The notes: generated by a model not told the origin, from the sequence alone. 64,000 bases of DNA from Arthrobacter_H rhombi (GCF_039526245.1 NZ_BAAAIV010000010.1:186001-250000), one strand, 5' to 3'. Counted from the stretch's first letter, positions 33,779 through 42,655 are shown. Made by a program: numbers and translations.

Positions 33779-35617
33779 ATGAACCCCCTGAACGCAGAGC
33801 GGCTGTCCCTGGACATCCCCGCCGGCGCGATCACCCTGGTCATCGGCGCCAACGGCAGCGGCACCTCGACCCTGCTCCGCGACCTGGCAGCGCTCCCCGC
33901 TGCCGATTCCGCCGGCCTGCCGGGTCTGCTGGCCGAACCCCATCCGGAGTTCGAGGGGGCCACCGCCCGTGAGTACGTGGCCCGCGGCCGGGCCGCGCAG
34001 GGCTCCGCTTCCGCTGGGTGGACCGGGAACGACGACGCGGCGATCGACCGTGCGCTGCTCGCCACCGGGTGCACCGGGCTCGCCGACCGCCTCGAAGGCG
34101 ACCTCTCGGCCGATCAGCTCCAGCTGCTCGCGGTGGCCCGGGTCCTGGGCCGGGAGACCGGCGTCGTGCTGCTGGACGAGCTGACCAACCACCTGGACGT
34201 GGCGCAACGGCTGCTGCTGCTCGACGCGATCGCCGACCTGAACCGCAGGAACGGCACCACGGTGGTCATGGTGGTGCACGACCTCAACCTGGCCACACGT
34301 TACGCCGACCACCTGGTGGCACTCGTCGACGGTGCGGTGGCCGTCTCCGGGCGCCCCTCCGAGGTCCTGACCGCCGAGCTGGTCCAGGAGGTGTTCGGGC
34401 TCCCGGCCCGGGTGATCACCGACCCCGTCGCCGGCTCCCCGCTGGTGCTGCCGATCGGCCGTCACCTGGTGCAGCGGCCCGACGTGGCGGAGGACGCGGC
34501 CAGCACACGCTTCCGCACCACCCGACTCGACGACGAGACCCCGCAGGCTGACCCGAGCCCGGGCGAGGTGGCCGGGGCGGGGCAGGAAGACGGGGACACC
34601 GCCGTCGTGCAGGAACCGCGCCGCCCCTCGGTCCAGGTCTGCCCCACTCTGGCGTTCGGCCTCACCGCAGTCGACGTCCAGGACCTGGGCCCCAGCTTCC
34701 GCCGGTTGACCCTCGCCGGGCCGGAACTGGAGCACTTCGGCACCGGAGGCCACCCGCTGGACCTGCGCATCAAGGTCCTGGTGCCGCCGCCCGGAGAGGG
34801 AGCCGTGGCCCGCATGCGTTCGCTGTTCGAGGATCTGTCGCCGGGTGGGACGATCAGCGACGACGACGCCTCCGGCTGGTACCGGACGTGGCTGGCCAAG
34901 GACCCGTCCGAACGCGGGTCGATGCGCACCTATACGGTCAGGTCCTTCCGCCCCGCAGGGCACCCCGGGAACGCCGGGGTGGACCCCGAGCTGGATCTGG
35001 ACTTCGTGCTCCATGTGCGCCGCGAGAACGGCGTGCTGGTGGGCGGGCCGGCCTCGGTGTGGGCCGCCGAAGCCCAGATCGGCGACGAGGTCATCATCCT
35101 GGGGCCGAACCGCGCCCTGTGCGGCCATGACTACGGGGGCATCGAATTCCGTCCCGGGCAGGCCCGGCGCATCCTGCTGGCCGGCGACGAGACGGCGGCC
35201 CCGGCGATCTGCTCGATCCTGGAGTCACTGCCGCCGGGCATCACCGGCGACGCATTCATCGAGGTGCCGGCCGTCGAGGACATCCAGGGTTCGTTCACCC
35301 GCTCCGGCGTGGCAGTGCAGTGGCTGCCGCGCGGCATGCAGGCCCCGGGAAACCTGCTGGAGGCGGCGGTCCGCTCCGCCGTCGCGGTTCCCGGCGCCGG
35401 CGCGGTGGATCCGGGCAAGGACTTCGAGGACGTGAACGTCGACGAGGGCATCCTGTGGGAGACGACGTCGGGATCGGGCCAGCCGTTCTATGCCTGGATT
35501 GCGGGCGAGGCCGGGGTCATCAAGTCGATGCGCCGCTACCTGGTGCGCGATGTCGGGATCGACCGCAAGCAGGTTTCCTTCATGGGGTACTGGCGGGCCG
35601 GCCGGGCCGAAGGCTAG
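33779..35617 (+). CDS. Fusion: degenerate ABC ATPase domain + siderophore-interacting flavoprotein (SIP)
   Basis: A 612-aa two-domain protein. Residues 1-225 align with FepC-type siderophore ATPases but lack key parts: the Walker A Lys is Thr (GANGSGTST, T29), the signature is LSADQ (109-113) instead of LSGGQ, and the Q-loop region is missing, about 20 residues shorter than usual. Walker B (VVLLDELTNHLD, D133/E134) and the H-loop (VVHDLNLA, H167) remain. Residues 285-612 are a complete SIP/ViuB-type ferric-siderophore reductase: FAD motif RTYTVRSF, LDFVLHVRRENG, and the C-terminal FYAWIAGEAGVIKSMRRYLV. The SIP half should reduce ferric siderophore with NAD(P)H; the ATPase half probably does not hydrolyse ATP and may bind a permease as a scaffold. 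ATG 33779 has GAAGGA upstream. Confidence 0.85.
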   Translation: MNPLNAERLSLDIPAGAITLVIGANGSGTSTLLRDLAALPAADSAGLPGLLAEPHPEFEGATAREYVARGRAAQGSASAGWTGNDDAAIDRALLATGCTGLADRLEGDLSADQLQLLAVARVLGRETGVVLLDELTNHLDVAQRLLLLDAIADLNRRNGTTVVMVVHDLNLATRYADHLVALVDGAVAVSGRPSEVLTAELVQEVFGLPARVITDPVAGSPLVLPIGRHLVQRPDVAEDAASTRFRTTRLDDETPQADPSPGEVAGAGQEDGDTAVVQEPRRPSVQVCPTLAFGLTAVDVQDLGPSFRRLTLAGPELEHFGTGGHPLDLRIKVLVPPPGEGAVARMRSLFEDLSPGGTISDDDASGWYRTWLAKDPSERGSMRTYTVRSFRPAGHPGNAGVDPELDLDFVLHVRRENGVLVGGPASVWAAEAQIGDEVIILGPNRALCGHDYGGIEFRPGQARRILLAGDETAAPAICSILESLPPGITGDAFIEVPAVEDIQGSFTRSGVAVQWLPRGMQAPGNLLEAAVRSAVAVPGAGAVDPGKDFEDVNVDEGILWETTSGSGQPFYAWIAGEAGVIKSMRRYLVRDVGIDRKQVSFMGYWRAGRAEG

Positions 35618-36567
35618 GAGATGCCGGGTGCGTCCAGGTAATGCACGCCGGTGAGCTCCTCGGAGAGCTCCCAGAGCCGGCGGGCCGTCGCGGGGTCGTG
35701 GGCCGCCTCGCTGGACTTCGCCCGACGCGGTGCCCCGCGCAATTCACCGGGACCTCCCGGCCCGAAGTAGTCCCCACCCCGGGCGCCGGGATCGGTGGCC
35801 GCCCGCAGGGTGGGGCGGGCGCCATCCGCCGGTCGGGGCATCACGGCGTTGAACACCGCACGGGCCGGGCGGAGCGCCGGCCGGTCGAAGACATGGCCGA
35901 ACAAGTCGGTGCCCACCACGCCGGGGTGGGCGGCGACGGCCAGGGTGTCCTGGCCGGCAGCGCGCAGCCGCCGGTCCAATGCGCGGGTGAACAGCAGGTT
36001 GGCCAGCTTCGAGCGGTTGTAGGCAGCGCTGGGGGAGTACCCGCCGTCGGCGAACAACGGGTTCGCGAAGTCCATCGACCCGCCACGATGGGCCAGGCTG
36101 GACAGCGAGACGACGCGGGAGCCCGGTGCCGCCGCCAGTGCGTCCAGCAGCAGGCCGGCTAGGGCGAAGTGGCCGAGGTGGTTGGTGCCGAACTGCAGCT
36201 CGTACCCGTCGGCCGTCAGCCCATACGGGGTCATCATGATGCCGGCGTTGTTGACCAGCAGGTCCAGGCGGTCGTGTGCGACGAGGAACGCCTCGGCGAA
36301 GGTGCGCACGCTGGCGAGGATGGACAGGTCCAGGACCAGGACCTCGGCGCGCAGTTCGCCGACCGCGCCCACGGCGTCCGCTCGCAGTCGATCCAGCGCG
36401 GCCTGGCCCTTGGCGTCGTCGCGGCAGGCGAGGACGACGTGTGCCCCGTGCAGGAGCAATTCGCGGGTGGTCGCCCATCCGAGGCCGTTGTTGGCGCCGG
36501 TCACGATGGCTGTCTTACCGGTCAGGTCGCCGATGTCGGCGGTGGTCCAGCGGATGGTGCGGGGCAT
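35614..36567 (-). CDS. Short-chain dehydrogenase/reductase (retinol-dehydrogenase-like)
   Basis: A 317-aa SDR with TGANNGLG (23-30), NNAGIMMTPYG and a catalytic Tyr/Lys in YNRSKLANLLF near 185. The extra length and the LFGHVFDRPALRP end resemble WW-domain-oxidoreductase / retinol dehydrogenase-like bacterial SDRs, which reduce broad carbonyl substrates. GGAGGG precedes the ATG. Its stop shares the tetranucleotide CTAG with the convergent fusion gene. Confidence 0.84.
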   Translation of the reverse strand: MPRTIRWTTADIGDLTGKTAIVTGANNGLGWATTRELLLHGAHVVLACRDDAKGQAALDRLRADAVGAVGELRAEVLVLDLSILASVRTFAEAFLVAHDRLDLLVNNAGIMMTPYGLTADGYELQFGTNHLGHFALAGLLLDALAAAPGSRVVSLSSLAHRGGSMDFANPLFADGGYSPSAAYNRSKLANLLFTRALDRRLRAAGQDTLAVAAHPGVVGTDLFGHVFDRPALRPARAVFNAVMPRPADGARPTLRAATDPGARGGDYFGPGGPGELRGAPRRAKSSEAAHDPATARRLWELSEELTGVHYLDAPGIS

Positions 36568-36609
36568 GGGATGCCCTCCTGCCGATCGGGGATGCGTTCG
36601 CTCCCCACA

Positions 36610-37119
36610 CTAGACGCGGGGGCTGCAGTTCGTTTCCTCGGCGAGGACGCCCAGGAGGCGGGACAGTTCGGCGCGCTCGCCGGAATCCAGCCGGGCAAAG
36701 AATTCGTTGGCCTGCTCCCGCCGGGCCCGCTGCACGTCGGAGCGCAGTTCCTGCCCGGTCGCGGTCATCCGGACCAGGACCGCGCGGCGGTCGTGGGGAT
36801 CGGGAATCCGCTCCACCAGCCCCTTGCCCTCGAGCTGGTCCACCACCTCGGTGGCCGAACGAGGGGCGATCCGCAACTGCTCGGCCAGCGCCTTCAGCCG
36901 CAGCACGCCCGCGGGCGGCAGGTCCGCGGTCGGGGCGCAGGAGTCGCTGTGCCGGGCCAGGGTGTTCAGGGCCCGCCACTGGTGCGGTGTCATCTCGAAC
37001 GGCGCCAGCTCGTGCGCCCACCGGCGGCGCAGCCCGCGGAAGGCTGCATGGAACAACTCGCCCAGATCGGGTTCGTCGGCGTATTCGGCGGCGTGGACAG
37101 CGGCGGCAGGGGAGGTCAT
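36610..37119 (-). CDS. MarR-family transcriptional regulator
   Basis: A 169-aa winged-helix regulator. The recognition region LRLKALAEQLRIAPRSATEVVDQLEGKGLVERI and the wing DPHDRRAVLVRMTATGQ (about 75-125) are clear. The true start is ATG 37119; the 68-codon upstream extension covers the promoter. It is divergent from the ABC exporter gene and two palindromes lie between, so it very probably represses that exporter and itself, released by a small molecule. Confidence 0.87.
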   Translation of the reverse strand: MTSPAAAVHAAEYADEPDLGELFHAAFRGLRRRWAHELAPFEMTPHQWRALNTLARHSDSCAPTADLPPAGVLRLKALAEQLRIAPRSATEVVDQLEGKGLVERIPDPHDRRAVLVRMTATGQELRSDVQRARREQANEFFARLDSGERAELSRLLGVLAEETNCSPRV

Positions 37120-37136
37120 GTCACCAGTGTACCCAT

Positions 37137-37187
37137 TTGCGCGGCAACCACATAGTGAGGTAACCTCGGCATAGTTGGCGCGACAAC
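37137..37187. promoter_or_regulatory. Two palindromes between marR and exporter, candidate MarR operators
   Basis: TTGCGCGGCAA (37137-37147) and GTTGGCGCGACAAC (37174-37187) are both near-perfect palindromes built on TTG-GCGC-CAA; CCGCGCAA (37188-37194 region) repeats the half-site. They occupy the 101-base divergent promoter region. Size and spacing fit MarR dimers. Confidence 0.55.
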
Positions 37188-37220
37188 CGCGCAACCCCTT
37201 CGACCCAGGAGGTGGTGCCG

Positions 37221-39122
37221 ATGGCATCGGCCCCAAACCCCACCCCGTCCTCCGCTCCCGCCCCGACCCAGCCCGGCGCCGGCGGCATGGGAGGCGGCCG
37301 GCCCGGCGGCCCCGGCCCCGCAAAAGTCAGCGCCGCCGACCGCAACCAGCTCACCGACCACCCGGTGAGCCTGCGCCGCGTCGCAGCACTGTTCGCGCCG
37401 CATCGCCGCATGATCACCATCCTGGTGCTGCTGATCAGCCTCGCCTCGATTGCCGGGCTGGCCCAGCCGTTCCTGGTCCGCGCGATCATCGACGACGCCA
37501 TCCCGAACGCGGACATCCCGCTGCTGGCCACCCTGGCCGGCGCCATGGTCGTCATCGCGGCCATCACCGCACTGATCGGCGTCGTGCAGACCTGGATGGC
37601 CACCGACATGGGCCAGCGCGTCATGCACACCCTGCGCTCGGGCATGTTCACCCACCTGCAGGCCCAGTCGCTCGCGTTCTTCACCCGCACCCGCGGCGGC
37701 GAGGTCCAATCCCGACTGACCAGCGACATCGCCGGCATGCAGTCGGTGGTCACCACCACCGCGACGTCCATCGCCTCGAACCTGACCACCGCCGTCGCCA
37801 CCGCCATCGCCATGGTCGCCCTCTCGCCAATGCTCAGCATCCTCTCGCTCATCGTCATCCCGCCAGCGGTGATCCTCAGCCGCCGGGTGGCCCTGATGCG
37901 CCGCGACATCACCGCCGACCGCCAGGCCGAGCTCGCCAACCTCTACACCCAGGTCGAACAGGGCCTCTCCGTCTCCGGCGTCCGCCTGTCCAAGACCCTG
38001 GGCACCACCGGGCGCGACGCCGAACGCTTCACCGCCAGCTCCCACCGCCTCATCGGACTGGAACTGCGCTCGCAGCTGGCCGGACGCTGGCGCATGGCCA
38101 CCATGCAGATCGTGTTCGCCGCCATTCCCGCGGTGATCTACCTGGCAGGCGGCTTCCCGGCGGCCACCGGGGGCATGACCATCGGCACCATCGTCGCGTT
38201 CACGGCCCTGCAGGCAGCGATCTTCCGCCCCATCATGGGACTGCTCAATGTCGGGGTCCAATGGGTGACCGCCATGGCGCTGTTCAGCCGCATCTTCGAA
38301 TACCTCGACCTCGTCCCGGAGATCACCCCGCCCGAACACCCGGTCGCCATCGACCCGGCCGCCGTGCGCGGGGAACTGCGCTTCGAGGGCGTGGGCTTCT
38401 CGTACGACGGCGATGCGACGGTCCTGTCTGACATCGATCTGGTGGTGCCTGCCGGGACCGCGACGGCGATTGTCGGGGCCACCGGCTCGGGCAAGTCCAC
38501 CTTGGGTTCGCTGGTCCCGCGCCTGCATGACACCACCACCGGGCAGGTCACCATCGACGGGATCGACGTCCGCGACCTCGCCCCGGCGGACCTCTCACGG
38601 ATCGTGGGCATGGTGTCCCAGGAGTCCTATCTGGTCCACGCCTCGATCCGGGAGAACCTGCTGATGGCCGATCCCGAGGCCGACGAGGCCACCCTGTGGG
38701 CCGCGCTGGAGTCGGCGCAGATCGACAATCTCATCGCCTCGCTGCCGGACCAGCTGGACACGCTGGTCGGTGCCCGCGGGCACCGGTTCTCCGGGGGTGA
38801 GCAGCAACGCCTGGCTATCGCCCGGACCATCCTGCGCAACCCGCGGGTCCTGGTGCTGGACGAGGCGACGTCCGCGCTGGACAACACCACTGAAGCCCAG
38901 GTCCAGGCTGCGCTGGATCGGCTGGCGGAGGGGCGGACCACCATCACGATCGCCCACCGCCTCTCCACGGTGGAGCAGGCCGACCAACTCGTGGTCCTCG
39001 ACGGCGGCCGCATCGTCGAGCGGGGGACACCGGCTGAGCTCCGCGCAGGGGACGGGCCGTTTGCCCGGTTGGCTCGATCCCGGGCTCAGGCCGACGGATT
39101 GTCGTTGGGGATCAACCGGTAG
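37221..39122 (+). CDS. ABC exporter, fused permease-ATPase (MsbA/LmrA type)
   Basis: A 633-aa half-transporter. A disordered Pro/Gly-rich leader of about 40 residues precedes six membrane helices (about 60-330), then an intact ATPase: Walker A GATGSGKST near 419, LVHASIRENLLMADPEAD, signature SGGEQQRLAIART, Walker B VLVLDEATSALD and IAHRLSTVEQAD. As a homodimer it would export drugs, lipids or peptides. ATG 37221 has AGGAGG eight bases upstream. Under probable MarR control. Its last 27 bases lie in a 33-bp direct repeat whose second copy is 5.35 kb away, and an ISL3 element begins at its stop codon. Confidence 0.92.
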   Translation: MASAPNPTPSSAPAPTQPGAGGMGGGRPGGPGPAKVSAADRNQLTDHPVSLRRVAALFAPHRRMITILVLLISLASIAGLAQPFLVRAIIDDAIPNADIPLLATLAGAMVVIAAITALIGVVQTWMATDMGQRVMHTLRSGMFTHLQAQSLAFFTRTRGGEVQSRLTSDIAGMQSVVTTTATSIASNLTTAVATAIAMVALSPMLSILSLIVIPPAVILSRRVALMRRDITADRQAELANLYTQVEQGLSVSGVRLSKTLGTTGRDAERFTASSHRLIGLELRSQLAGRWRMATMQIVFAAIPAVIYLAGGFPAATGGMTIGTIVAFTALQAAIFRPIMGLLNVGVQWVTAMALFSRIFEYLDLVPEITPPEHPVAIDPAAVRGELRFEGVGFSYDGDATVLSDIDLVVPAGTATAIVGATGSGKSTLGSLVPRLHDTTTGQVTIDGIDVRDLAPADLSRIVGMVSQESYLVHASIRENLLMADPEADEATLWAALESAQIDNLIASLPDQLDTLVGARGHRFSGGEQQRLAIARTILRNPRVLVLDEATSALDNTTEAQVQAALDRLAEGRTTITIAHRLSTVEQADQLVVLDGGRIVERGTPAELRAGDGPFARLARSRAQADGLSLGINR

Positions 39123-39128
39123 TTTCAG
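39096..39128. repeat. 33-bp direct repeat, left copy (island boundary)
   Basis: GGATTGTCGTTGGGGATCAA and the following CCGGTAGTTTCAG are identical to 44448-44480. The repeat covers the last codons and stop of the ABC exporter gene and 6 bases beyond. It marks the left edge of the accessory island. Confidence 0.8.
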
Positions 39129-40574
39129 GGCTCATCCCAATCGGGGGTGTAGGAGTTGGGGTCTGAAGCCGCCGGTCTCTAGCAGGCTTCGGGCGATGTA
39201 GTTGGTCAGGTTGCGGGACCCGAGTGCGGAGCCGCGCAGGTGTTCGAGCCGTCCGTTGAGCGCCTCGGTCGGCCCGTTGCTGGTGCCGGGTCGTTCGAAG
39301 TAGGCGAGCACGTCAGCGGCTCGCTTCTTCAGGGTCCGGCCCAGGGTGGTGAGCTCGGTGAGCACCTTGGGGACGCCGGCGCTGAGGTCGGTGATCAGCT
39401 TCTCCATGAGCTCGCGGCCACGTTGCCGGTCCTCGTGGCAATAGGCGGCGATCATGCGCTGGTAGACACCCCAGGTCGCCTCGACCTCGACGTGAGCGTC
39501 ATCAACGAACAGCGCGCGTAGCCTGTCGCTCTGCTTGTCGGTGAGCAGGTCCGCGCCGGTGTGCAGCGTGCGCCGCGACTTGTAGAGCGGGTCGTCCCTG
39601 AACCCACGGTGCCCGTGGATCGCGAGTTGGACCCGGCGCCGGCACCTGTCGAGGGCGTCACCGGCCAGGCGCACGACGTGGAAGGGATCCATCACCGTGA
39701 CCGCGTCCGGGATCTCCTCTGCAGCGGCGGTCTTGAACCCGGTGAAGCCGTCCATCGCGACCACCTCGACCGCGTCACGGAAGGCGTCGTCGCGGTCGGC
39801 GAGCCAGGTCTTGAACGCCGCCTTCGACCGGCCCTCGACCATGTCCAGCAGCCTTGCTGGGCCGGTGCCATCGCGGACCGGGGTGAGGTCGATGATCACG
39901 GTGACGTACTTGTCGCCACGCCTGGTGTGGCGACAGACGTGCTCATCGACGCCAATGACCTTCACGCCCTCAAACCGCGTGGGGTCGTTGATCAGCAGCC
40001 GCTTGCCTTCAGCCAGGACCGCGTTGTTGGCGGTGTCCCACGCGACCCCGAGTCCCTCGGCGACACGGGCGACGGTGAGGTGTGCGACCACGATCCCTTC
40101 CAGCGCCCACCGCAGCCCGGTGCGCGAGAGCTTCGCGCGTGGCTCCGCCGCGGCGCTGGTGTCTTGGCGCCACACGTGTCCGCAGTCGGCACAGCGGTAG
40201 CGGCGCACTACAACTTCCAGCACGGTCGGTCGCCAGCCCAGCGGCTCGTGGGCCAACCGCCGGATCACGGTGTCACGAGCAGCGCCTTCGCTGCCGCACC
40301 GTCGGCACCACTGATCTGGTTCCACCACGCGGCACGCGAGGACCGCACGATCCGGTTCAAGTCGTTGTCCGGTCACGCTCAGACCGAGGCCGTCGAGTCG
40401 AGCGAAGGCGGTCAGGTCAGGGCGGCCGAAGCCGGCCGGCGGGGTAGCGTCGGACACGTCGAGGTCTTTCGGATGGATGGCGTAGGAACCTCCGTCGTCG
40501 GGAGACCTCGACGTCTATCTGCGGACCGACGCGCCCGGCCGACCTACACCGTCATCTGAGAAGACCCCTGAAAC
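39122..40574 (-). mobile_element. ISL3-family insertion sequence, intact
   Basis: A transposase gene flanked by imperfect inverted repeats: left 39122-39153 (GTTTCAGGGCTCATCCC...GGTGTAGG) and right 40543-40574, which match at both ends (GTTTCAGGG and GGTGTAGG) and at about 21-22 of 32 positions in total by eye. The conventional ISL3 end probably starts at the GGG; the shared GTTTCA outside it is unexplained. No 8-bp target duplication is visible, so flanking DNA has been rearranged since insertion. Confidence 0.8.
39132..40457 (-). CDS. ISL3-family transposase
   Basis: A 441-aa transposase. The N-terminus has the ISL3 zinc-ribbon (CRRCGSEGAARD, then YRCADCGHVWRQD), followed by a helix-turn-helix (VARVAEGLGVAWDTANNAVL) and the DDE core: first Asp in VIGVDEHV, second in VVAMDGFTGFKTA / VMDPFHVVRLAG, and the Glu in the C-terminal NGPTEALNGRLEHLRGSALG. 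All parts look full length, so the element may be active. A partial second copy of the same element lies at 42656-42821. Confidence 0.93.
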   Translation of the reverse strand: MSDATPPAGFGRPDLTAFARLDGLGLSVTGQRLEPDRAVLACRVVEPDQWCRRCGSEGAARDTVIRRLAHEPLGWRPTVLEVVVRRYRCADCGHVWRQDTSAAAEPRAKLSRTGLRWALEGIVVAHLTVARVAEGLGVAWDTANNAVLAEGKRLLINDPTRFEGVKVIGVDEHVCRHTRRGDKYVTVIIDLTPVRDGTGPARLLDMVEGRSKAAFKTWLADRDDAFRDAVEVVAMDGFTGFKTAAAEEIPDAVTVMDPFHVVRLAGDALDRCRRRVQLAIHGHRGFRDDPLYKSRRTLHTGADLLTDKQSDRLRALFVDDAHVEVEATWGVYQRMIAAYCHEDRQRGRELMEKLITDLSAGVPKVLTELTTLGRTLKKRAADVLAYFERPGTSNGPTEALNGRLEHLRGSALGSRNLTNYIARSLLETGGFRPQLLHPRLG

Positions 40575-40801
40575 GTCTTCGACGACGACGGGACCGGCGA
40601 GGAGGAGGGCGCGGTGAGCTAAAGGAATGGAGCTTGCTCGGCTTCGACGCCGCCGCAAGCTCCGGTGAAACGGTCGGTACTGGTCGGTCGTCGTCGGTCA
40701 CCACCGGATGGCGGCGTCCCCCACGCTCGGCGTTTGCGCAGGTCAGCGGCTCGTTCGCCCAGTGGGCGCATCAAGCGATAGACGCAAAGCCGACGTGATT
40801 C
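40575..40801. other. Mosaic DNA right of the IS, no gene recognised
   Basis: An acidic frame fragment (VFDDDGTGEEEGAVS then stop at about 40621) enters from the IS edge and may be the tail of a gene cut by the element. The rest has only short frames. Direct GTCGGT repeats occur around 40670-40700. Confidence 0.35.
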
Positions 40802-40832
40802 GGTCGTCGGTTCGATTCCGACAGGCGGCTCC
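40802..40832 (+). pseudogene. 3' fragment of a tRNA-Thr gene
   Basis: The sequence holds a full T arm (GTCGG TTCGATT CCGAC) followed by AGGCGGC, discriminator T and CC, exactly the 3' end of actinobacterial tRNA-Thr genes (5' acceptor GCCGCCT). Nothing resembling the 5' half lies upstream, so it is a remnant. Such tRNA 3' ends are typical attachment sites of integrative elements. Confidence 0.7.
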
Positions 40833-40835
40833 GGC

Positions 40836-40877
40836 GAACAGCCCCTGACCTGCGGAAACGCAGGGCAGGGGCTGTTC
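40836..40877. terminator. Long hairpin after the tRNA-Thr fragment
   Basis: GAACAGCCCCTGACCTGCG (40836-40854) pairs with CGCAGGGCAGGGGCTGTTC (40859-40877), 19 bp with one mismatch and a GAAA loop. It lies 4 bases after the tRNA remnant and was probably the tRNA gene's terminator. Confidence 0.6.
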
Positions 40878-41089
40878 GGTTCTGGTGGTCGCGCGATGCG
40901 CTGGCCTCACGTCTCTGCCCGACACCGACGTCGCTCTCCTCTGCGACGGACCCCTCGCAGGCTGAGCGCTCGCGGCCGGCATCCTGTCCGTGTGCCGATA
41001 GGCCTCGCACCGCTCGGCAACGCAGCGTGGCGTTGCGTCGCGACCTGGCGACGGCTCGGCGGGGCGCGATCGTCTCGTGCGTTGGCGGA
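40878..41089. other. Gap with no gene recognised
   Basis: The 212 bases between the hairpin and the monooxygenase gene contain only short frames. Frames on the minus strand that give CRNRTDDRIT- or SESNRRPNH-like peptides are antisense to the tRNA fragment and are not genes. Confidence 0.4.
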
Positions 41090-41401
41090 CTACGGGAGCT
41101 TGGACGCGAGGACGTCGGCCGCCAGGATCTCGGGTGCTGTGCCGAGGAGGTGCTGGTTGGCCATCAGGGCTGCGACGATGGCGCCGTTGGCGTGGGCGTC
41201 GCGAGCGGCCTCGTCGGGGAATGCATCGAAGATCCAGAAGGTGTCGGCGTGGGTCCTGACCGCGAACCAGACAATCGTTCCTACTTCTTCGTTGGCGAGC
41301 GCGACAGCGCCGGCGAGCAGATCGGCGACCGCGTCGTGCTGTCCATCGGCCGCGACGATCTTGGCGACGAAGGCATACGGAAGTGATGCGGGTGTTGACA
41401 T
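41090..41401 (-). CDS. Antibiotic biosynthesis monooxygenase-domain protein
   Basis: A 103-aa single ABM (dimeric ferredoxin-like) domain: YAFVAKIVAADGQHDAV, then IVWFAVRTHADTFWIFDAFPDE and a helix with ARDAHANG.IVAALM. Close in pattern to YgiN-like quinol monooxygenases, which act without a cofactor; substrate unknown. It is divergent from an AraC-type regulator gene, its probable controller. The pair lies between two ISL3 ends and is likely acquired. Confidence 0.78.
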   Translation of the reverse strand: MSTPASLPYAFVAKIVAADGQHDAVADLLAGAVALANEEVGTIVWFAVRTHADTFWIFDAFPDEAARDAHANGAIVAALMANQHLLGTAPEILAADVLASKLP

Positions 41402-41509
41402 GAGGGGTTCTCCTAGGTGTCGAGGTTTCTTGGTGAAGCGAGTTCAGTCTATGACGAGCAAGGGCATGTGAGAAGTGGCGTATACGGCAGTATTGCTATT
41501 GTTTACGTC

Positions 41510-42451
41510 ATGCGTATCGGACTGATCGCGATCGACGGCTGCTTCGGTTCGGCTATCGCGTCGATCATCGACATCGTGCGGGTGGCCGACGGAGCCCGCG
41601 GCGATGTCGACCCGCGGATCGACCCGATCGAACTCGCCATCCTCGGACCGAAACGGCGAGTGACCACGACGGCATCGATGACCCTGTCGGTGGACCACCC
41701 GCTGTCGGAGTCCGGAGAGTTCGACGTGGTCGTCGTCCCTGCGCTTGGAACCCTTACGGCCGCCGCTACCAACGACGCCCTCCAGAGCCGAGATGCTCGT
41801 TCGGTCATCGCCTCGCTCGGGCGCCTCGACGAGGCGACCACCCGGATCGCCGCGGCGTGCACCGGCGTGTTCGCCGTCGCCGAGACCGGACGGATGCATC
41901 ATCGGCGGGCGACGACCAGCTGGTTCCTGGGGCCGGAGTTCCTGAAGCGCTATCCGACCGTCGCCCTCGATCTCGACACCATGGTCGTGGTCGACGGGAA
42001 CCTCGTCACCGCCGGCGCCGCCTTCGCCCACATCGACCTCGCGCTCTCACTCGTGCGATCGATCAGCCCCGACCTGGCCCAACATGTCGCCAAGCTCCTC
42101 ATCATCGACGAGCGTCCGTCGCAGGCGGCCTTCGTCGCCTACGAACATCTCCGGCACGAGGACCCGATCGTCGTCGAGTTCGAACGCTTCGTGCGCGCCC
42201 GCCTGGACGAACCGTTCAACGTCGCCTTCGTCGCGCAGTCGCTCGGCACCAGCCGGCGCACCCTCGAACGACGAGTCCGTGCGGCGCTCAACCTCACTCC
42301 GCTCGGCTTCGTCCAACGGCTTCGCATCGAACGAGCTCGGCACCTCTCAGCAACCACGGACCTCACCTCCGCCGAGATCGCGCTACGGGTCGGCTACGCG
42401 AACGCCGAGACTCTGCGCTCCCTCCTGCGCAGGGAGCGACGCCGTTCCTGA
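41510..42451 (+). CDS. GlxA-type AraC-family regulator (DJ-1/PfpI + HTH)
   Basis: A 313-aa regulator. Residues 1-190 form a DJ-1/PfpI-like domain (MRIGLIAIDGCFGSAIASIIDIV; nucleophile-elbow Cys in IAAACTGVFAVAETG), and residues 215-313 a double HTH AraC module (FVAQSLGTSRRTLERRVRAALNLTPLGFVQRLRIERAR and IALRVGYANAETLRSLLRRE). ATG 41510 was preferred over an upstream in-frame start because conservation begins there. Likely controls the divergent monooxygenase gene. Its Arg/Asp-rich codon use looks somewhat different from the core genes. Confidence 0.87.
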   Translation: MRIGLIAIDGCFGSAIASIIDIVRVADGARGDVDPRIDPIELAILGPKRRVTTTASMTLSVDHPLSESGEFDVVVVPALGTLTAAATNDALQSRDARSVIASLGRLDEATTRIAAACTGVFAVAETGRMHHRRATTSWFLGPEFLKRYPTVALDLDTMVVVDGNLVTAGAAFAHIDLALSLVRSISPDLAQHVAKLLIIDERPSQAAFVAYEHLRHEDPIVVEFERFVRARLDEPFNVAFVAQSLGTSRRTLERRVRAALNLTPLGFVQRLRIERARHLSATTDLTSAEIALRVGYANAETLRSLLRRERRRS

Positions 42452-42655
42452 CCTATCGCCATGCCTTAGAACCACCTCTCAGCACGTCGCGTCGACGCTC
42501 CTGCGTCGCCCCTGGACGCCCCACTCGACACGCCCGCAGCACAGGCCATGCGACGTGCCCCGGCTTCCCGGACGGTCGGGGTTGGGTGGCTATGATGTCG
42601 CTGCGTTCTCGTCGAGAGGATCAGCAGACCCGATCAGGGTCGATTGGGATGAGAC

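Noticed and set aside
37221..39122. Exporter gene as a pseudogene disrupted by the IS at its 3' end
   Set aside because: The IS starts at the last base of the stop codon; all ATPase motifs and the C-terminus are intact, so the protein should be full length.
40743..41010. Two minus-strand frames with CRNRTDDRIT- and SESNRRPNH-like peptides
   Set aside because: These peptides are known spurious translations of sequence antisense to tRNA 3' ends; they cover the tRNA-Thr fragment.
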